In this document: positions 1 through 12,414 of the stretch, in pieces
How the letters are laid out: each line of letters starts with the position of its first letter
How positions within the stretch are numbered: the first letter of the stretch is position 1
From: Saccharobesus litoralis
GTDB lineage: Bacteria; Pseudomonadota; Gammaproteobacteria; Enterobacterales; Alteromonadaceae
Direction: 5' to 3'
Assembly: GCF_003063625.1 (NCBI RefSeq)
Contig: NZ_CP026604.1
Coordinates: 620,001-684,000 of the forward strand
Length of the DNA stretch: 64,000 nt
Position numbers and translations under genes: made by a program
Notes under the pieces: model-generated
Seen by the model: the letters and a program-made list of their open reading frames with translations, nothing else
The model's database searches: none
Told to the model about the DNA's origin: nothing

Positions 1-389
1 TCAATTTGATTAAGCTGCTGAGCATCTATCTCCAATAAGTCTTCGTCTTGCTGAAGATGAACGCGCTGCATAAAACTACGTAGGTCGGCTTCATCTTGTC
101 GGTGTGCCAAAATAACTGAGCCCTGTCGTTGAAAATCTACCGTTAACTGCAATGCTTGCAATAACTCAGGCCACAAAGCTAATGATGCATGCCCCATGGT
201 CACGATATCACGACTTGCAACAACAGATTCAGCCGTCGGCGCTATCATTGATGCTGCAATTCGCCCTGTGGCATCAGCATAATTCAGCGCGTTTTTTTCA
301 AACAATGAAACATCAAATTGACTTTCTTTTGCCAATAACAGCGATAATAATCGCCCGACAAGACCCGCACCAACAATCGCTACTTTCAC
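1..389 (-). CDS. thiO: Glycine oxidase ThiO, N-terminal part (cut by window edge)
   Basis: FAD-dependent amine oxidase that oxidises glycine to dehydroglycine for the thiazole half of thiamine. Translated from a GTG at 389, the first residues are VKVAIVGAGLVGRLL, a Rossmann FAD-binding GxGxxG motif at the extreme N-terminus. It continues with GRIAASMIAP and a WPELL segment typical of DAO/ThiO proteins. Only about 129 codons are inside the window and the frame is open to position 1. It lies 64 bp downstream of thiC on the same strand, so the two are probably one operon under the TPP riboswitch. Calling it ThiO rather than another DAO-family oxidase rests mainly on this position. Confidence 0.85.
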   Translation of the reverse strand, partial: MKVAIVGAGLVGRLLSLLLAKESQFDVSLFEKNALNYADATGRIAASMIAPTAESVVASRDIVTMGHASLALWPELLQALQLTVDFQRQGSVILAHRQDEADLRSFMQRVHLQQDEDLLEIDAQQLNQI

Positions 390-453
390 GTTTTACCGAC
401 CAATAACTTAATCTAACAAAAAGGGAGCATTGACAGCTCCCTATCACTAAACA

Positions 454-2397
<1,944 letters not shown>

Positions 2398-2524
2398 TTA
2401 GTGTTTATACAGGTCGATACTGCTCAAATTACGGTTCGACAGGAGTTTATTGTCATTTATGGTCAACAGACCACGTAAAGTTGCTAATGAAGGAGTGTAG
2501 AATACGGATAGGAAAATGCTAACC

Positions 2525-2620
2525 TTGTTCCCTACGCAGAGGTTAATCTGAATCAGGTTCTACGGATCCCGCTAGTGCGATCTCAGCCTTTCCAATAAAA
2601 ATGATAGGATTGGCACTCCG
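2525..2620 (-). promoter_or_regulatory. TPP riboswitch (thi-box)
   Basis: Read on the minus strand, the leader has the conserved thi-box blocks in order: CGGAGTGCC, GGCTGAGATC, GAACCTGATTCAG and CTGCGTAGGGAACAAGG. These form the TPP-binding core. It sits between a -10 box and thiC, so it should repress thiC-thiO when thiamine diphosphate is abundant. No strong intrinsic terminator is obvious between it and the start codon, so translational or Rho-linked control is possible. Confidence 0.95.
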
Positions 2621-2633
2621 ACAAGTGGCAACG

Positions 2634-2639
2634 ATTATA
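2634..2639 (-). promoter_or_regulatory. Probable -10 box of the thi operon
   Basis: A perfect TATAAT on the minus strand. It would place the transcript start around 2627, a few bases before the first riboswitch helix. The -35 region is weak. Confidence 0.6.
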
Positions 2640-2915
2640 GATAAATCATTGTAAGATGCTAGTGCTAATTGCAACATCAAGCTTACTAAAAACAAGGTTT
2701 GTTATACCTTTATAGCAAGTCATTGATAAATATACTTAATTAATAAACAAAGCGTGTTTTAATTTTTTACACTTCCATATTAATAACAAAAAAGTATAAA
2801 ACTCTAACAACAAACAAACTGAATAAAGGAATAAATGTGAAACTAAAGGTTTAAAGCTAGGAAAACAAAACTAAGTTGTTACCATTAACCTGTTATAAAT
2901 GGGTTAAGGGTAAGT

Positions 2916-4445
2916 ATGTCTATTTCCAGTAAACTGATCGCCGCATTAATTTTTGCATTGACATTGTTAGTCAGTGCCATGTATGTGCTGATCCAATGGG
3001 GATTCGACCGCGAAATGCTAGAGTACGTCAATCAAAGAGAAGCGGCTAAACTGGATAGGCTAGTTGACAATATCGTGCTCTACCATAAAACATACGGTGT
3101 AGATTCATTATCTGAACACAGAAGTCGCTGGCATAAATTATTGCAAATTGCAGGCGCTGACCAAGTGATTAGTCAAGAAGAATTAATCTCTATTGACGAC
3201 AACGATTACCGTCATCTAATACCCAGTAATGGTCGACGACCGATAAAAAAGCGAAATCATTACTCACCCAAAGGTTCAGATAGACAGCAGCACCGCCCTA
3301 CTTACCCAGACCGACCTCCTCACATGAAACCAGGGCAAACAGAGAAAAACAGCCCTCAACGACGACGTCAAACAGCTCCTGGGCCTGCATTGTTAGACGC
3401 GAATAAACAAGTGATTGTTGGCAGCCTAAAAGAAGGTTTCCGCCCTGTCCCGATAAAAATGAACAACCAAACTATCGCTTATTTTACAGCGCCTGTAAAA
3501 CGCAAAATAACCGATGAACTGGATGTCAGATTTGTTAACAAACAAACCGAAAGTTTACTGCTAATTTGCCTATTTGTGCTAGTTATCACCTTGGTAGTTG
3601 CTATTCCTATGGCTAGATTGCTTTCAACTCCTATTAAAAAATTAGCTCGGGCAACCAGCGAAGTTAAAAAAGGCAATTACGATATTCGAATTAAACCCAA
3701 AGGGCGGGATGAATTATCACAATTAGCTCGTGACTTTGTCGATATGGCCAAAGCACTCGAACAAAATGAAGAAGGACGCAAAAAATGGCTTGCCGACGTA
3801 TCACATGAACTGCGAACCCCTATTGCCATTTTCAAAGGCGAAATCGAAGCCATGTTAGATGGCATTCGGCCACTCAATCAAGACAATATAAAATCACTCC
3901 AAGAAGAAGCCACTCATCTGCAAAATTTGATCGATGATTTACATGAACTCGCCAGTTCTGATGTTGGAGCGCTAAAATACAACAAAGAAGAGTTAGATTT
4001 AGATGAACTGCTAACCCTTGCCGTTAAACGCCATAGCGCGACCGTTACCCAAAACGCATTTACCATTGAATACCAAAGCGCAGACGACTGCGTTTGGGTT
4101 TGGGGCGACGCCACTCGCTTGTCGCAGGTTATCGATAATATTATTAAAAACAGTATCAAATACACTGACCAGCCAGGCAGAACAAGCATCACCTTGTTAC
4201 AAAAAGCTAAAACCGTCGAACTTGTATTTGAAGATACACCACCGGGTGTGCCGGATATGGCGCTACCACACCTTTTTGATTACTTGTATCGAGTAGAAAG
4301 TTCACGCAATCGTTCAACCGGTGGTTCGGGATTAGGACTGGCCTTATGTCAAAAAATCGTTGAAAATCATCAAGGTGACATACAAGCTTACCATGCTCAA
4401 TCTGGTGGCTTAGGTATTAAAATTACCTTACCGGCTTTGTTATAA
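2916..4445 (+). CDS. baeS: BaeS-like envelope-stress sensor histidine kinase
   Basis: Membrane sensor kinase paired with the BaeR-type regulator that follows after 8 bp. There is an N-terminal membrane segment (about residues 7-27), a periplasmic region of about 175 residues, a second membrane segment (about 213-233), HAMP, then a HisKA H-box (DVSHELRTP, phospho-acceptor about H297) and an HATPase domain ending in GGSGLGLAL. The periplasmic part contains a highly basic, proline- and histidine-rich stretch (about residues 105-155), which is unusual. The family responds to envelope stress such as misfolded proteins, indole, tannins or metals. The partner's close match to BaeR supports the name; the inducing signal here is unknown. 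Confidence 0.8.
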   Translation: MSISSKLIAALIFALTLLVSAMYVLIQWGFDREMLEYVNQREAAKLDRLVDNIVLYHKTYGVDSLSEHRSRWHKLLQIAGADQVISQEELISIDDNDYRHLIPSNGRRPIKKRNHYSPKGSDRQQHRPTYPDRPPHMKPGQTEKNSPQRRRQTAPGPALLDANKQVIVGSLKEGFRPVPIKMNNQTIAYFTAPVKRKITDELDVRFVNKQTESLLLICLFVLVITLVVAIPMARLLSTPIKKLARATSEVKKGNYDIRIKPKGRDELSQLARDFVDMAKALEQNEEGRKKWLADVSHELRTPIAIFKGEIEAMLDGIRPLNQDNIKSLQEEATHLQNLIDDLHELASSDVGALKYNKEELDLDELLTLAVKRHSATVTQNAFTIEYQSADDCVWVWGDATRLSQVIDNIIKNSIKYTDQPGRTSITLLQKAKTVELVFEDTPPGVPDMALPHLFDYLYRVESSRNRSTGGSGLGLALCQKIVENHQGDIQAYHAQSGGLGIKITLPALL

Positions 4446-4453
4446 GGAATATC

Positions 4454-5125
4454 ATGAACAGCATTTTAATTGTTGAAGACGAAATTAAGTTAGCCAATTT
4501 ATTACAAGATTACTTACGACTTGAAAACCTTGATACCCACATTATTAGTGATGGTGCGCTAGTGGTAGATTGGGTAAAAGAAAATAAACCTGACGTTATT
4601 CTATTGGATATTATGTTGCCCAACAAAGACGGCTTAACATTGTGCAAAGAAATACGCCAATTCTCTATGGTTCCAATTGCCATGGTTACCGCTAGAGTAG
4701 AAGAAATTGATAGGTTATTAGGTCTGGAAATTGGTGCCGATGACTACATTTGTAAACCTTATTCACCTAAAGAGGTCGTGGCCAGAGTTAAAGCGATAAT
4801 AAGAAGACAAAGCGCGCTGAATCAGCAAGAGCTAACCCCGTCTATTCTCGAAATCGATGAACAAAAATTTACTGTCGCCGTTAAAGGAAATAAGCTTGAA
4901 CTAACCGCAATAGAGTTCAATCTACTAAATGCCTTAGCTAAATCGCCAGGGCGCATATTCTCTCGTAACCAATTAATCGATACCATTTACAGTGACAATC
5001 GGATTGTCAGTGACAGAACCATTGACAGTCATATCAAAAAATTACGCAAGAAACTCAATCAAGCCTCACCTGAGCAAGAGATCGTGCAATCTGTTTACGG
5101 TGTAGGCTATAAACTAGAAATTTAA
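4454..5125 (+). CDS. baeR: BaeR-like OmpR-family response regulator
   Basis: DNA-binding response regulator. The receiver domain has acidic pocket residues and a phospho-acceptor Asp at about 52 (VILLDIMLP). It is followed by the run [19 protein letters not shown], which as recalled is nearly identical in E. coli BaeR, and a C-terminal winged helix ([26 protein letters not shown]). Length 223 residues is typical. It is co-transcribed with the kinase upstream. Its last 12 bp overlap the convergent gene at 5114. Confidence 0.88.
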   Translation: MNSILIVEDEIKLANLLQDYLRLENLDTHIISDGALVVDWVKENKPDVILLDIMLPNKDGLTLCKEIRQFSMVPIAMVTARVEEIDRLLGLEIGADDYICKPYSPKEVVARVKAIIRRQSALNQQELTPSILEIDEQKFTVAVKGNKLELTAIEFNLLNALAKSPGRIFSRNQLIDTIYSDNRIVSDRTIDSHIKKLRKKLNQASPEQEIVQSVYGVGYKLEI

Positions 5126-5824
5126 ATCCATACACACTTGCTGAGCGCTAACCTTATATAAAGCAGCAGTTAACAAAACGAGCTGCTCTTCGCGTAAAGG
5201 CATGCGATTAGCACTACGATATAAATGGCCAATATGCTCGATCACTTTTGCGTAGGCTTGTAAGCTTTGTTGGCGCTGCTCCATCATTTGTATTAAACCG
5301 AAAAACGCCGAAAATTCATGTTCTGGCAAAGCGTGTATTTTCTTAACCGCAGCCAAAAAAACTTCCAATGGCGATAGCAACTGATTATTCAGAGTAGAAA
5401 GTGCTACCGCCAATGTTTGGTTACTTTCAAATAACGCCAGCGAACGGATATAGTTAAAAGGAAGATTTTCTTGAGTCTGCGCGGCCACGCTAAAAATATA
5501 GTGCAACACATTATTTTGCTGCACATCAACTTGGTCTAACTCAAATTTATCTTTAAATGGCGTTAATACAAAACCAAGCCTATTCACATCTTTTACAAAG
5601 CTAATGAATTCGCTAGTTATAGGTTTAACCTGCCACAATTTAGTGACAATTTTCTGAAACCAATCAAATTGGCTTTCGCCGCCACTGACATATTTTTGAT
5701 ACAAAAAATCAACCTGCGACAGGTTTTCATCAGTATTCGATTGTAGATATATTTCAACTAAAGCCTTGTAAGCTTGGCTTTCAAAAGCCTGTTGAAACTG
5801 TTGAACTTGAGTCATTTTTAACAC
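5114..5824 (-). CDS. Uncharacterised protein downstream of mpl
   Basis: A 236-residue soluble, glutamine- and leucine-rich, probably all-helical protein with no signal peptide or membrane segment. I do not recognise a named family. It starts 8 bp after mpl on the same strand, so it is likely translated from the mpl transcript. It overlaps the end of baeR by 12 bp tail to tail. The conserved-looking segment near residues 195-225 ([19 protein letters not shown]) may be a useful search seed. No function is proposed. Confidence 0.7.
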   Translation of the reverse strand: MLKMTQVQQFQQAFESQAYKALVEIYLQSNTDENLSQVDFLYQKYVSGGESQFDWFQKIVTKLWQVKPITSEFISFVKDVNRLGFVLTPFKDKFELDQVDVQQNNVLHYIFSVAAQTQENLPFNYIRSLALFESNQTLAVALSTLNNQLLSPLEVFLAAVKKIHALPEHEFSAFFGLIQMMEQRQQSLQAYAKVIEHIGHLYRSANRMPLREEQLVLLTAALYKVSAQQVCMDLNF

Positions 5825-5832
5825 ATTTCGAC

Positions 5833-7242
5833 TTAGTAATCGGCTGATACAGCTAACGCATCCAGTAATTTTTGATGTATACCGCCAAAACCACCATTAC
5901 TCATAATTAGAATCGTATCACTAGGTTTAGCTTCAGACACCACAGCACTAATCAAATCAGCTAAATTGCCATACGCTGCCGCAGGTTGCTGACAAGCATC
6001 ACAAACCTCGCTAACTGACCAGTTGATATTCTCCGGCTGAAATAAAAAGACATGGTCGGCTGCTTGCAGTGAGTTGGCTAACTCTTGTTTATGAACCCCT
6101 AGCTTCATTGTTGCTGAGCGAGGCTCCAATACAGCGATAATTCTCCCTTGAGCACTGCTAACCTCAGATGCCATTTCAATAGCACTTTTAAGGCCTTTTA
6201 AGGTCGTTTGAATCGCTGTCGGATGATGAGCAAAGTCATCGATAACACGAATACCATTCACCTCACCTTTTAATTCCATACGCCGTTTTACATTTTCAAA
6301 GCGAGCTAACGAATCAATCGCATCACTTGGCCGCACACCAACATGTTTAGCGGCGGCAATTGCCATTAATGCATTATTAGCATTGTGCTCCCCCATCAAG
6401 GTCCATTTAACCGTGCCTTGATATTCACCATTATGTATCACATCAAATTGACTAAAATCGGCACTATGTTGATGTAATTGCCAGGCTACCTGATGCGAGC
6501 CTTGCTCATGACTAAAACCTGTCGTTTGGGTTTCAGTCCAGCAGCCTTGGTCAATAACATCTTGTATCGCGTTTTCCTTGTGGGGATATAGCACTAAACC
6601 ATTACCTGGTACGGTACGAATTAAATGATGGAATTGCTTTTGAATGGCGGCTAAGTCCGCGAATATATCAGCATGATCAAACTCAAGGTTATTCATGATC
6701 AACGTACGTGGGCGATAGTGAACAAATTTACTGCGTTTATCAAAAAAGGCTGAATCATATTCATCAGCTTCTATGCAGAAAAAGATAGAATCACCTAAGC
6801 GAGCTGAAATACCGAAATTATTGGCGATCCCACCAATCAAAAATCCTGGTTTCATGCCATTGTCATCTAACACCCAAGACAGCATACTTGTCGTTGTCGT
6901 TTTGCCATGGGTACCTGAAACCGCCAATACCCACTTATCCTTTAATACATGCTCCAACAACCACTGAGGGCCTGAAATGTAGGGGATATTTTTATTTAAT
7001 ACGGTTTCAACTGCTTCATTGCCACGTGACATCGCATTACCAATGATCACTAAATCAGGCTGTGGTTGTAAATGCTCAGCTTTATAACCTTGCATCAATT
7101 CAATACCGAGCTCTTGCAATTGAGTACTCATAGGTGGGTAAACATTCGCGTCTGAGCCCGTAACCTTATAACCCAATTGCTTAGCAATGACTGCCAAGCC
7201 CCCCATGAAGGTGCCACAAATACCTAATATATGAATATGCAT
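5833..7242 (-). CDS. mpl: UDP-N-acetylmuramate:L-Ala-D-Glu-meso-Dap ligase Mpl
   Basis: Murein-peptide recycling ligase that joins the recovered tripeptide to UDP-MurNAc, bypassing MurC-E. The N-terminus MHIHILGICGTFMGGLA is characteristic of Mpl. The ATP loop GTHGKTTTTSM lies at about residues 110-120, followed by NNLEFDHADIF and FDDFAHHPTAI-type Mur-ligase motifs. Length 469 matches the family. It acts in the cytoplasm. It is the first gene of a likely two-gene unit with the uncharacterised gene downstream. Confidence 0.96.
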   Translation of the reverse strand: MHIHILGICGTFMGGLAVIAKQLGYKVTGSDANVYPPMSTQLQELGIELMQGYKAEHLQPQPDLVIIGNAMSRGNEAVETVLNKNIPYISGPQWLLEHVLKDKWVLAVSGTHGKTTTTSMLSWVLDDNGMKPGFLIGGIANNFGISARLGDSIFFCIEADEYDSAFFDKRSKFVHYRPRTLIMNNLEFDHADIFADLAAIQKQFHHLIRTVPGNGLVLYPHKENAIQDVIDQGCWTETQTTGFSHEQGSHQVAWQLHQHSADFSQFDVIHNGEYQGTVKWTLMGEHNANNALMAIAAAKHVGVRPSDAIDSLARFENVKRRMELKGEVNGIRVIDDFAHHPTAIQTTLKGLKSAIEMASEVSSAQGRIIAVLEPRSATMKLGVHKQELANSLQAADHVFLFQPENINWSVSEVCDACQQPAAAYGNLADLISAVVSEAKPSDTILIMSNGGFGGIHQKLLDALAVSADY

Positions 7243-7468
7243 AACAAAAATAGCAAAGATAAATAGGCGGTTAGGCTAAGACAGGACACTCACAAGTACA
7301 AGCCTGAAACGGTTTTTTTTAACTCTGTTTTTAAGTAATTCGTGACTAACTAGCCGAATCAACTGAATGCTAATACTAAAGTACTCATTTATATCGTTAA
7401 ACAATACTGGTTATTGTTGAAAATAGCTGATCTTTGCTCGAACCTTTGCACGACAATCTATTTGTATT

Positions 7469-7593
7469 TAGTCAAAGCGATCGGGTTTTAGGGGAAGCTG
7501 GCAAGCTTCGAGCCCCCATGAGCATATGCTCTATTATGTGATTGGGGCGAGTAAGCGCTGACAATGAACCATAAAATCTGAACGAGAAGACTA
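7469..7593 (+). repeat. Dispersed MITE-like repeat, copy A (125 bp)
   Basis: Begins TA-GTCAAAGCGATC and ends CGAGAAGAC-TA, flanked by TA on both sides, with imperfect terminal inverted repeats. Inside are a GAGCATATGCTC palindrome and a run GCGAGTAAGCGCTGACAATG. It has the same length and order as the copy at 15507. The rest of the 489 bp gap between mpl and the next gene shows no other gene. Confidence 0.85.
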
Positions 7594-7731
7594 TAGTTAA
7601 TAACCAAAATCAACTTGTAACTAAATGACAGCGTGCTATAAAACAAACTCAAACTTCAAATTAGAAAAACTCACTTTTACTACTTGCCAAAGTAAGGGGT
7701 AAAGGTAATACTGTTTGGTATCCAATCAAAC

Positions 7732-8214
7732 ATGGACTGTTTAATGACTTATCTAAACTACGTTAAATCATGGATTTTGTTTAACTTAACCCTCACCTTG
7801 ACCTCTGGGCTTTACATTTACTATTACAATACCTCAGTCGACGGTGAATTCATGTCATCATTAGTTGTGTTGGCTAATATGATCTTTTTAATGACTTTAT
7901 ACTTTGCCAACAAAGCTCTTGCGCAAAAAGATCCACTCGACCAAATCAACATTGATCACACTCACTTGTTTATCGACGATTTTTGCATTGCGCTGAACGA
8001 TATTGCATCAATCAATATTCAAAACCAAGGCGCCACAGCTAGTTTATCCATTGATAAAAAAGGCCAATTAACGCCTGTATTTGAGCTATCTTTTGATAAG
8101 CGATTTATCGTTAAAGTACAAGGTTTTGTCATTAAACACATACCGCATGCTGACTTACGAGGTGAACCTTTAAGGCTCAGTAGTAAATTAACTCGCCTAG
8201 TCGCCAACTATTAA
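7732..8214 (+). CDS. Small two-helix membrane protein, unknown
   Basis: A 160-residue protein with two N-terminal hydrophobic segments (about residues 13-32 and 41-60), then a soluble C-terminal domain of about 100 residues rich in beta-type hydrophobic alternation. I recognise no family. An alternative start is the ATG at 7747, which removes five residues. It stands alone between repeat copy A and an aspartoacylase on the opposite strand. Clean length and membrane topology favour a real gene. Confidence 0.6.
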   Translation: MDCLMTYLNYVKSWILFNLTLTLTSGLYIYYYNTSVDGEFMSSLVVLANMIFLMTLYFANKALAQKDPLDQINIDHTHLFIDDFCIALNDIASINIQNQGATASLSIDKKGQLTPVFELSFDKRFIVKVQGFVIKHIPHADLRGEPLRLSSKLTRLVANY

Positions 8215-8389
8215 GTTAATTCAATTTATAGTCCAAGCGATTCCGAGTCACTTAAAGCGCTCAATTCAAATAATATTTGCAAGCATGGGATATGAGTGGT
8301 GAGGATAGAATACGTATCTAAGCTTTAAGAATTGCATTGCCTAATACTGAGAAACACCGAATATTCACTATTCAAAAATTCAAATAAAA

Positions 8390-8416
8390 ATGCCGAGCTA
8401 AGCTCGGCATTTTTGA
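8390..8416. terminator. Bidirectional intrinsic terminator
   Basis: Perfect 8-bp stem TGCCGAGC / GCTCGGCA with a three-base loop, flanked by A-rich and T-rich runs, so it has a U-tract on both strands. It ends the aspartoacylase gene on the minus strand and may stop readthrough from the small membrane-protein gene. Confidence 0.9.
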
Positions 8417-8432
8417 TCAATTTTAAAAGGTG

Positions 8433-9320
8433 TTACTCGTTAATAATCACGACTTTTTCCATTAACGAAGTCGCTAAGTTTTTATCATAATATGCCGCTT
8501 CATTAACAAATGCCGTGTAAACCGTTTTATCACCAGCATAAGTGATCGTTTCACCATTAAACAACTGAAATAAAGGATCACCAGGATTTAACGCTTTAAA
8601 GTCTGAGTCTTGCACTGACTGGTGGATCATACCAATACGTTCACCTTTTTCGTTCAGTGGCAAAGTTAAACTTTGCAAAAAACGAAACGCTTCAGTTTCT
8701 CGCGGTAAATCAGGTAAATTATTCTCATTGTACAGGTGAGCAAAATCAAGAATGGTATTAACCATTTGCTCGGTTTGTTGAAAAACATCATGTCGCAAAA
8801 CAGCTTGCGGCACAGGACCTACTTCAACAATAACACCGTATTTACCAACCGTAGCTAAAAGATGATGTTCATCATTTGACTTGTGGTCTTCATCTCTAAA
8901 AATAGTGACACTTGGCATCTGCATTTTTATATAAGCCGCCAGCTTATTATAAAACTCGCCTGATTGAGGCATTAACAGCGTCGGCCCCATATTACTTGTG
9001 GTTGTATGTAAATCGATAACTAAATCAGACTTTGGGTTACCTTTTGGGCCAATTGCTTGATTTATTACTTTAGCTCGATTTTGCTCATAACCACCTAATG
9101 TTGGATCCTCTAGGTTATGACGAGCAAATTGACGATTTAAATCTTGGTCAACATAACGACGGCTAATTTCATACGCTTTGGGATTAGCGAGTAAGGTCGA
9201 TGTATTTAAGCTGGGGCGCTGGATCAATTCTGGAGAATCTTGCCATTTTTGCAAAAGATAATAACCGGTAATTTCGTTTCCGTGAGTACCGCCGACAATG
9301 GCAACCTTATTTATAGACAC
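8433..9320 (-). CDS. Aspartoacylase (AspA/AstE zinc-peptidase family)
   Basis: Zinc carboxypeptidase-fold deacylase predicted to release acetate or acyl groups from N-acyl-aspartate. Motifs match the aspartoacylase branch. GGTHGNE near the N-terminus gives zinc ligands H13 and E16. DLNRQF is the substrate-binding Asn-Arg pair. LHTTTSNMG supplies the third zinc ligand, and VEVGPVPQ the catalytic Glu. At 295 residues it is close to eukaryotic ASPA rather than AstE. Expected in the cytoplasm. A strong terminator follows. No arginine-catabolism genes are nearby, arguing against AstE. Confidence 0.88.
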   Translation of the reverse strand: MSINKVAIVGGTHGNEITGYYLLQKWQDSPELIQRPSLNTSTLLANPKAYEISRRYVDQDLNRQFARHNLEDPTLGGYEQNRAKVINQAIGPKGNPKSDLVIDLHTTTSNMGPTLLMPQSGEFYNKLAAYIKMQMPSVTIFRDEDHKSNDEHHLLATVGKYGVIVEVGPVPQAVLRHDVFQQTEQMVNTILDFAHLYNENNLPDLPRETEAFRFLQSLTLPLNEKGERIGMIHQSVQDSDFKALNPGDPLFQLFNGETITYAGDKTVYTAFVNEAAYYDKNLATSLMEKVVIINE

Positions 9321-9550
9321 TATTTAACCCTTGGTGCATTCCATAATAGACCAACCTAATTTATCAGAATAACAAATCGGTTTTTAATCACTAAATTATA
9401 TATATTAGATGATGGCCTATTAGTTTCAAACTAACCTAGGGCGATTAACAGTAAAAACCTTTACCATCATAAATTGTTTTGTCACAAGATTTAGCAATTT
9501 TTCTAATTTATTCAATACTTAATTAACCAGCCCTTATTGAAACCTGAAAT

Positions 9551-12376
9551 ATGACCCGTCACTCTGCCGAGCCTACATCTCGTCACTTAAATTACATCTT
9601 ACTGTTTGAACCCGACGGCAACATGATTTCAGATACCGCCAACTTAATGGCCAATATTGCAACTCATAGTCCGCATTTAACAAATAATGCTTTACCGACA
9701 AATTTACAACAATTGCTAGGCACTGAAAATTTCAAGCAGTTACAAAAAATAACCAAAAACTTTACTCATAGTGTCAACGAATTGAGCGTAGATTCCCCTA
9801 CATTGGGTAAAGTTTATTTACACTTTTCCCCTAGTAACATTCACGGTAAACCGGTTGCTAGCCTACATGTAACAACCAAGCTTCAAACAGAATTTGAACA
9901 TGAGTTAAGCCCGTATAGAGTCGCCGCTGATGGCACGCAACTTGGGGTTTGGGATGTCCATTTGCCCACCGCACAAGGGCGATACGAATTTATTGATTTT
10001 TTACATGATTTTTTACATAGCGAAGATTTGTACTTTTCCAGTAAATTTATTGCATTGCTCGATTTACCACGTGACGAGACAATAACTTGGCAACATATCA
10101 AGCAATTAATGTTTGAAGATGATATTGCAACATTTGATTCTTTATTAATGAATCACTTGGAATTCAAAGCCCCATTAAGTATTGAATGCCGAATAAAAAA
10201 TAGAGAAGGCGTATACCAATGGTACGAAATACGCGGAGAGTCACAACGTAACCAACAAGGCTTTCCTATACGTGTGACAGGCAGTATACAAAACTGTACT
10301 TTCCACAAAGACATGATCAATTCCGTATTAGAATCTGAGCAGAGCAAACGTTTAGCCTTAGATGCGGCCAATATCGGTGTATGGACCTATCATATTAAAG
10401 ATAACGCTTGGACCTGGGATAATATTTTTAATCAAATATACCAGTTTACTCCTGAGCAACAGGGTAATAACGACATTTGGAAAAACTGCATTCATCCAGA
10501 TGATAAGGACAAAGTGATTCAAGCATTAGCACTCACAGCTACTGAAGGACATCCATTTCAAGTTGACTATAGGATCATCACACCTGACAAGCAAGTTCGT
10601 AATATTATCGCTCGAGGCCATGTCTCTAACAATGTATTCGGTCAAGCATGCCGAGTCGAGGGAATATGTTTTGACAATTCAACTATCACACACGCTAAAA
10701 ACCAAATAAACGAAATTAAGTCCGAGTTAGAAAACAGAGTCAAACAGCGCACTAAAGAATTAGAAGCCTCTCGTGACCTTGCTGAAGCTGGCAGCCATTC
10801 AAAATCTAAATTTCTAGCCATGATGAGTCATGAAATTCGTACGCCAATGAATGGGGTTATTGGCGCTCTGGATCTAGTCGATAAATCGCAATTGAATACA
10901 GGTCAACAAGAGCTTATTTCAACCGCTAAAGAGTCCGCATTAAACCTTGTTTCTATTCTCAATGACATTCTTGATTTAAGCAAAATTGAGGCCGGGAAAT
11001 TCAGTCTTGATCTAGCAGATATGTCAATTAGCGAGGTCGTAAACAGCGCTGTGGCTTTACATGCCAATTTAGCGCAAAGCAAAGGTATAAAATTTAGCAT
11101 TAATGAATCACTAGACTATCACGACTTTGTTAATTCAGATCCTATTCGCTTAAGGCAAATATTGAGTAATCTATTAAGCAACGCAATAAAATTTACCGAG
11201 CCAACCTCTGAAAAGGCTGGTGAAATTAGTTTAACCATTAGTAAAGATGAACAGCAGTCGTTAGGCCCTGTGCAATACATCAAGTTTCAAGTTAAAGACA
11301 ACGGTATTGGCATCAAAAAAAGTGCTCTCTCTCGATTGTTTAGTCCCTTTTCTCAAGCCGAGGATTCAACCACGCGAAAGTATGGCGGCACTGGATTAGG
11401 TTTAAGTATATGTGGGCGCTTGTCTGATTTACTCGGGGGTAATCTATCTGTAAATAGTGAGTTTGGCCAAGGCTCGACATTTACTTTGGGCGTACCTTTT
11501 TGGCCAGCCAAAACACAAGATGATTTAGTGAGTTATTGGGGGGAAGAGATCTTACTCGTAGGTAATTTTAGCGACGATCTACATTGGGTTGCGGATTACA
11601 TGCAAACTAACGGCGCGTTTGTTGATAAAGCCAGTATTGCCTCGCTTGTTACAGAACAAGGCAAGCAACAGCTAAACGACGCTAACCATATTGTGGTGTC
11701 AGGGTTAACACTGAGCCAAACTGAAATTGAAAAATTATTGAAGTTAATCGCCCCCCAATATTATTCAAAAATAACCCTTTGGACGTCTCAGCAAAACCTT
11801 GCTTGGTTTCACCTGAATGCCAAGGAGCTAGCCTGCATCCAGTCTACACCGATCACCAGCTACAAAGTCAAACAATTAACTAAAAATGATGACGTCGATC
11901 TAAGTCAATGCGAAGTTACAACACCAACATCAGATACCGCTAACCAGTCTGCCCAGATGCAAACCATTAACAAACGTATTAACGAAGGCATACATAATGA
12001 ATCGGACATTCTTGTGGTTGAAGACAATCCGATGAACCAAAAGCTATTACTACTACAACTTGAACAATTAGGCTATCACGCCGATGTTGCTGCGAATGGT
12101 TATGAAGGATTAAACATGTACAAACAACATGGCTACACATTAGTGATCACGGATTGCCATATGCCAGAAATGGACGGATATGACTTAGCTTCATCCATTC
12201 GTCAGTTAGAACGAACCAGCCAAAAACATATTCCCATTGTCGCCTTAACTGGGGCGGCCATGACGGGCGATAAAGAAAAGTGTATATCTGCGGGTATGGA
12301 TGATTACTTATCTAAGCCCATTCAAACGCGGCAATTAAAACAAGCCATTGAAAAGTGGCTCAACACTCAGCATTAG
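9551..12376 (+). CDS. PAS-containing hybrid sensor histidine kinase
   Basis: A 941-residue soluble hybrid kinase with no membrane segment. About residues 1-110 are PAS-like, followed by two PAS/PAC units (about 115-250 and 265-385). Then come a short coiled coil, HisKA (MSHEIRTPMNG, phospho-acceptor about H427), an HATPase with GTGLGLS, an atypical linker or pseudo-receiver segment (about 655-760) and a C-terminal receiver (phospho-acceptor about D868, TDCHMPEMDG). There is no HPt domain and no partner regulator next to it, so its phosphate acceptor is elsewhere. The signal is unknown; PAS domains suggest redox, light or small-ligand sensing in the cytoplasm. Confidence 0.88.
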   Translation: MTRHSAEPTSRHLNYILLFEPDGNMISDTANLMANIATHSPHLTNNALPTNLQQLLGTENFKQLQKITKNFTHSVNELSVDSPTLGKVYLHFSPSNIHGKPVASLHVTTKLQTEFEHELSPYRVAADGTQLGVWDVHLPTAQGRYEFIDFLHDFLHSEDLYFSSKFIALLDLPRDETITWQHIKQLMFEDDIATFDSLLMNHLEFKAPLSIECRIKNREGVYQWYEIRGESQRNQQGFPIRVTGSIQNCTFHKDMINSVLESEQSKRLALDAANIGVWTYHIKDNAWTWDNIFNQIYQFTPEQQGNNDIWKNCIHPDDKDKVIQALALTATEGHPFQVDYRIITPDKQVRNIIARGHVSNNVFGQACRVEGICFDNSTITHAKNQINEIKSELENRVKQRTKELEASRDLAEAGSHSKSKFLAMMSHEIRTPMNGVIGALDLVDKSQLNTGQQELISTAKESALNLVSILNDILDLSKIEAGKFSLDLADMSISEVVNSAVALHANLAQSKGIKFSINESLDYHDFVNSDPIRLRQILSNLLSNAIKFTEPTSEKAGEISLTISKDEQQSLGPVQYIKFQVKDNGIGIKKSALSRLFSPFSQAEDSTTRKYGGTGLGLSICGRLSDLLGGNLSVNSEFGQGSTFTLGVPFWPAKTQDDLVSYWGEEILLVGNFSDDLHWVADYMQTNGAFVDKASIASLVTEQGKQQLNDANHIVVSGLTLSQTEIEKLLKLIAPQYYSKITLWTSQQNLAWFHLNAKELACIQSTPITSYKVKQLTKNDDVDLSQCEVTTPTSDTANQSAQMQTINKRINEGIHNESDILVVEDNPMNQKLLLLQLEQLGYHADVAANGYEGLNMYKQHGYTLVITDCHMPEMDGYDLASSIRQLERTSQKHIPIVALTGAAMTGDKEKCISAGMDDYLSKPIQTRQLKQAIEKWLNTQH

Positions 12377-12414
12377 CCATTAAAAATTTTCACAAACAAC
12401 AAGTAAGGAAAAAT

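Noticed and set aside
12355-12414. Longer start for the small lipoprotein
   Set aside because: It overlaps the hybrid kinase and lacks a ribosome site, and it would bury the lipoprotein signal. The ATG at 12415 is better.
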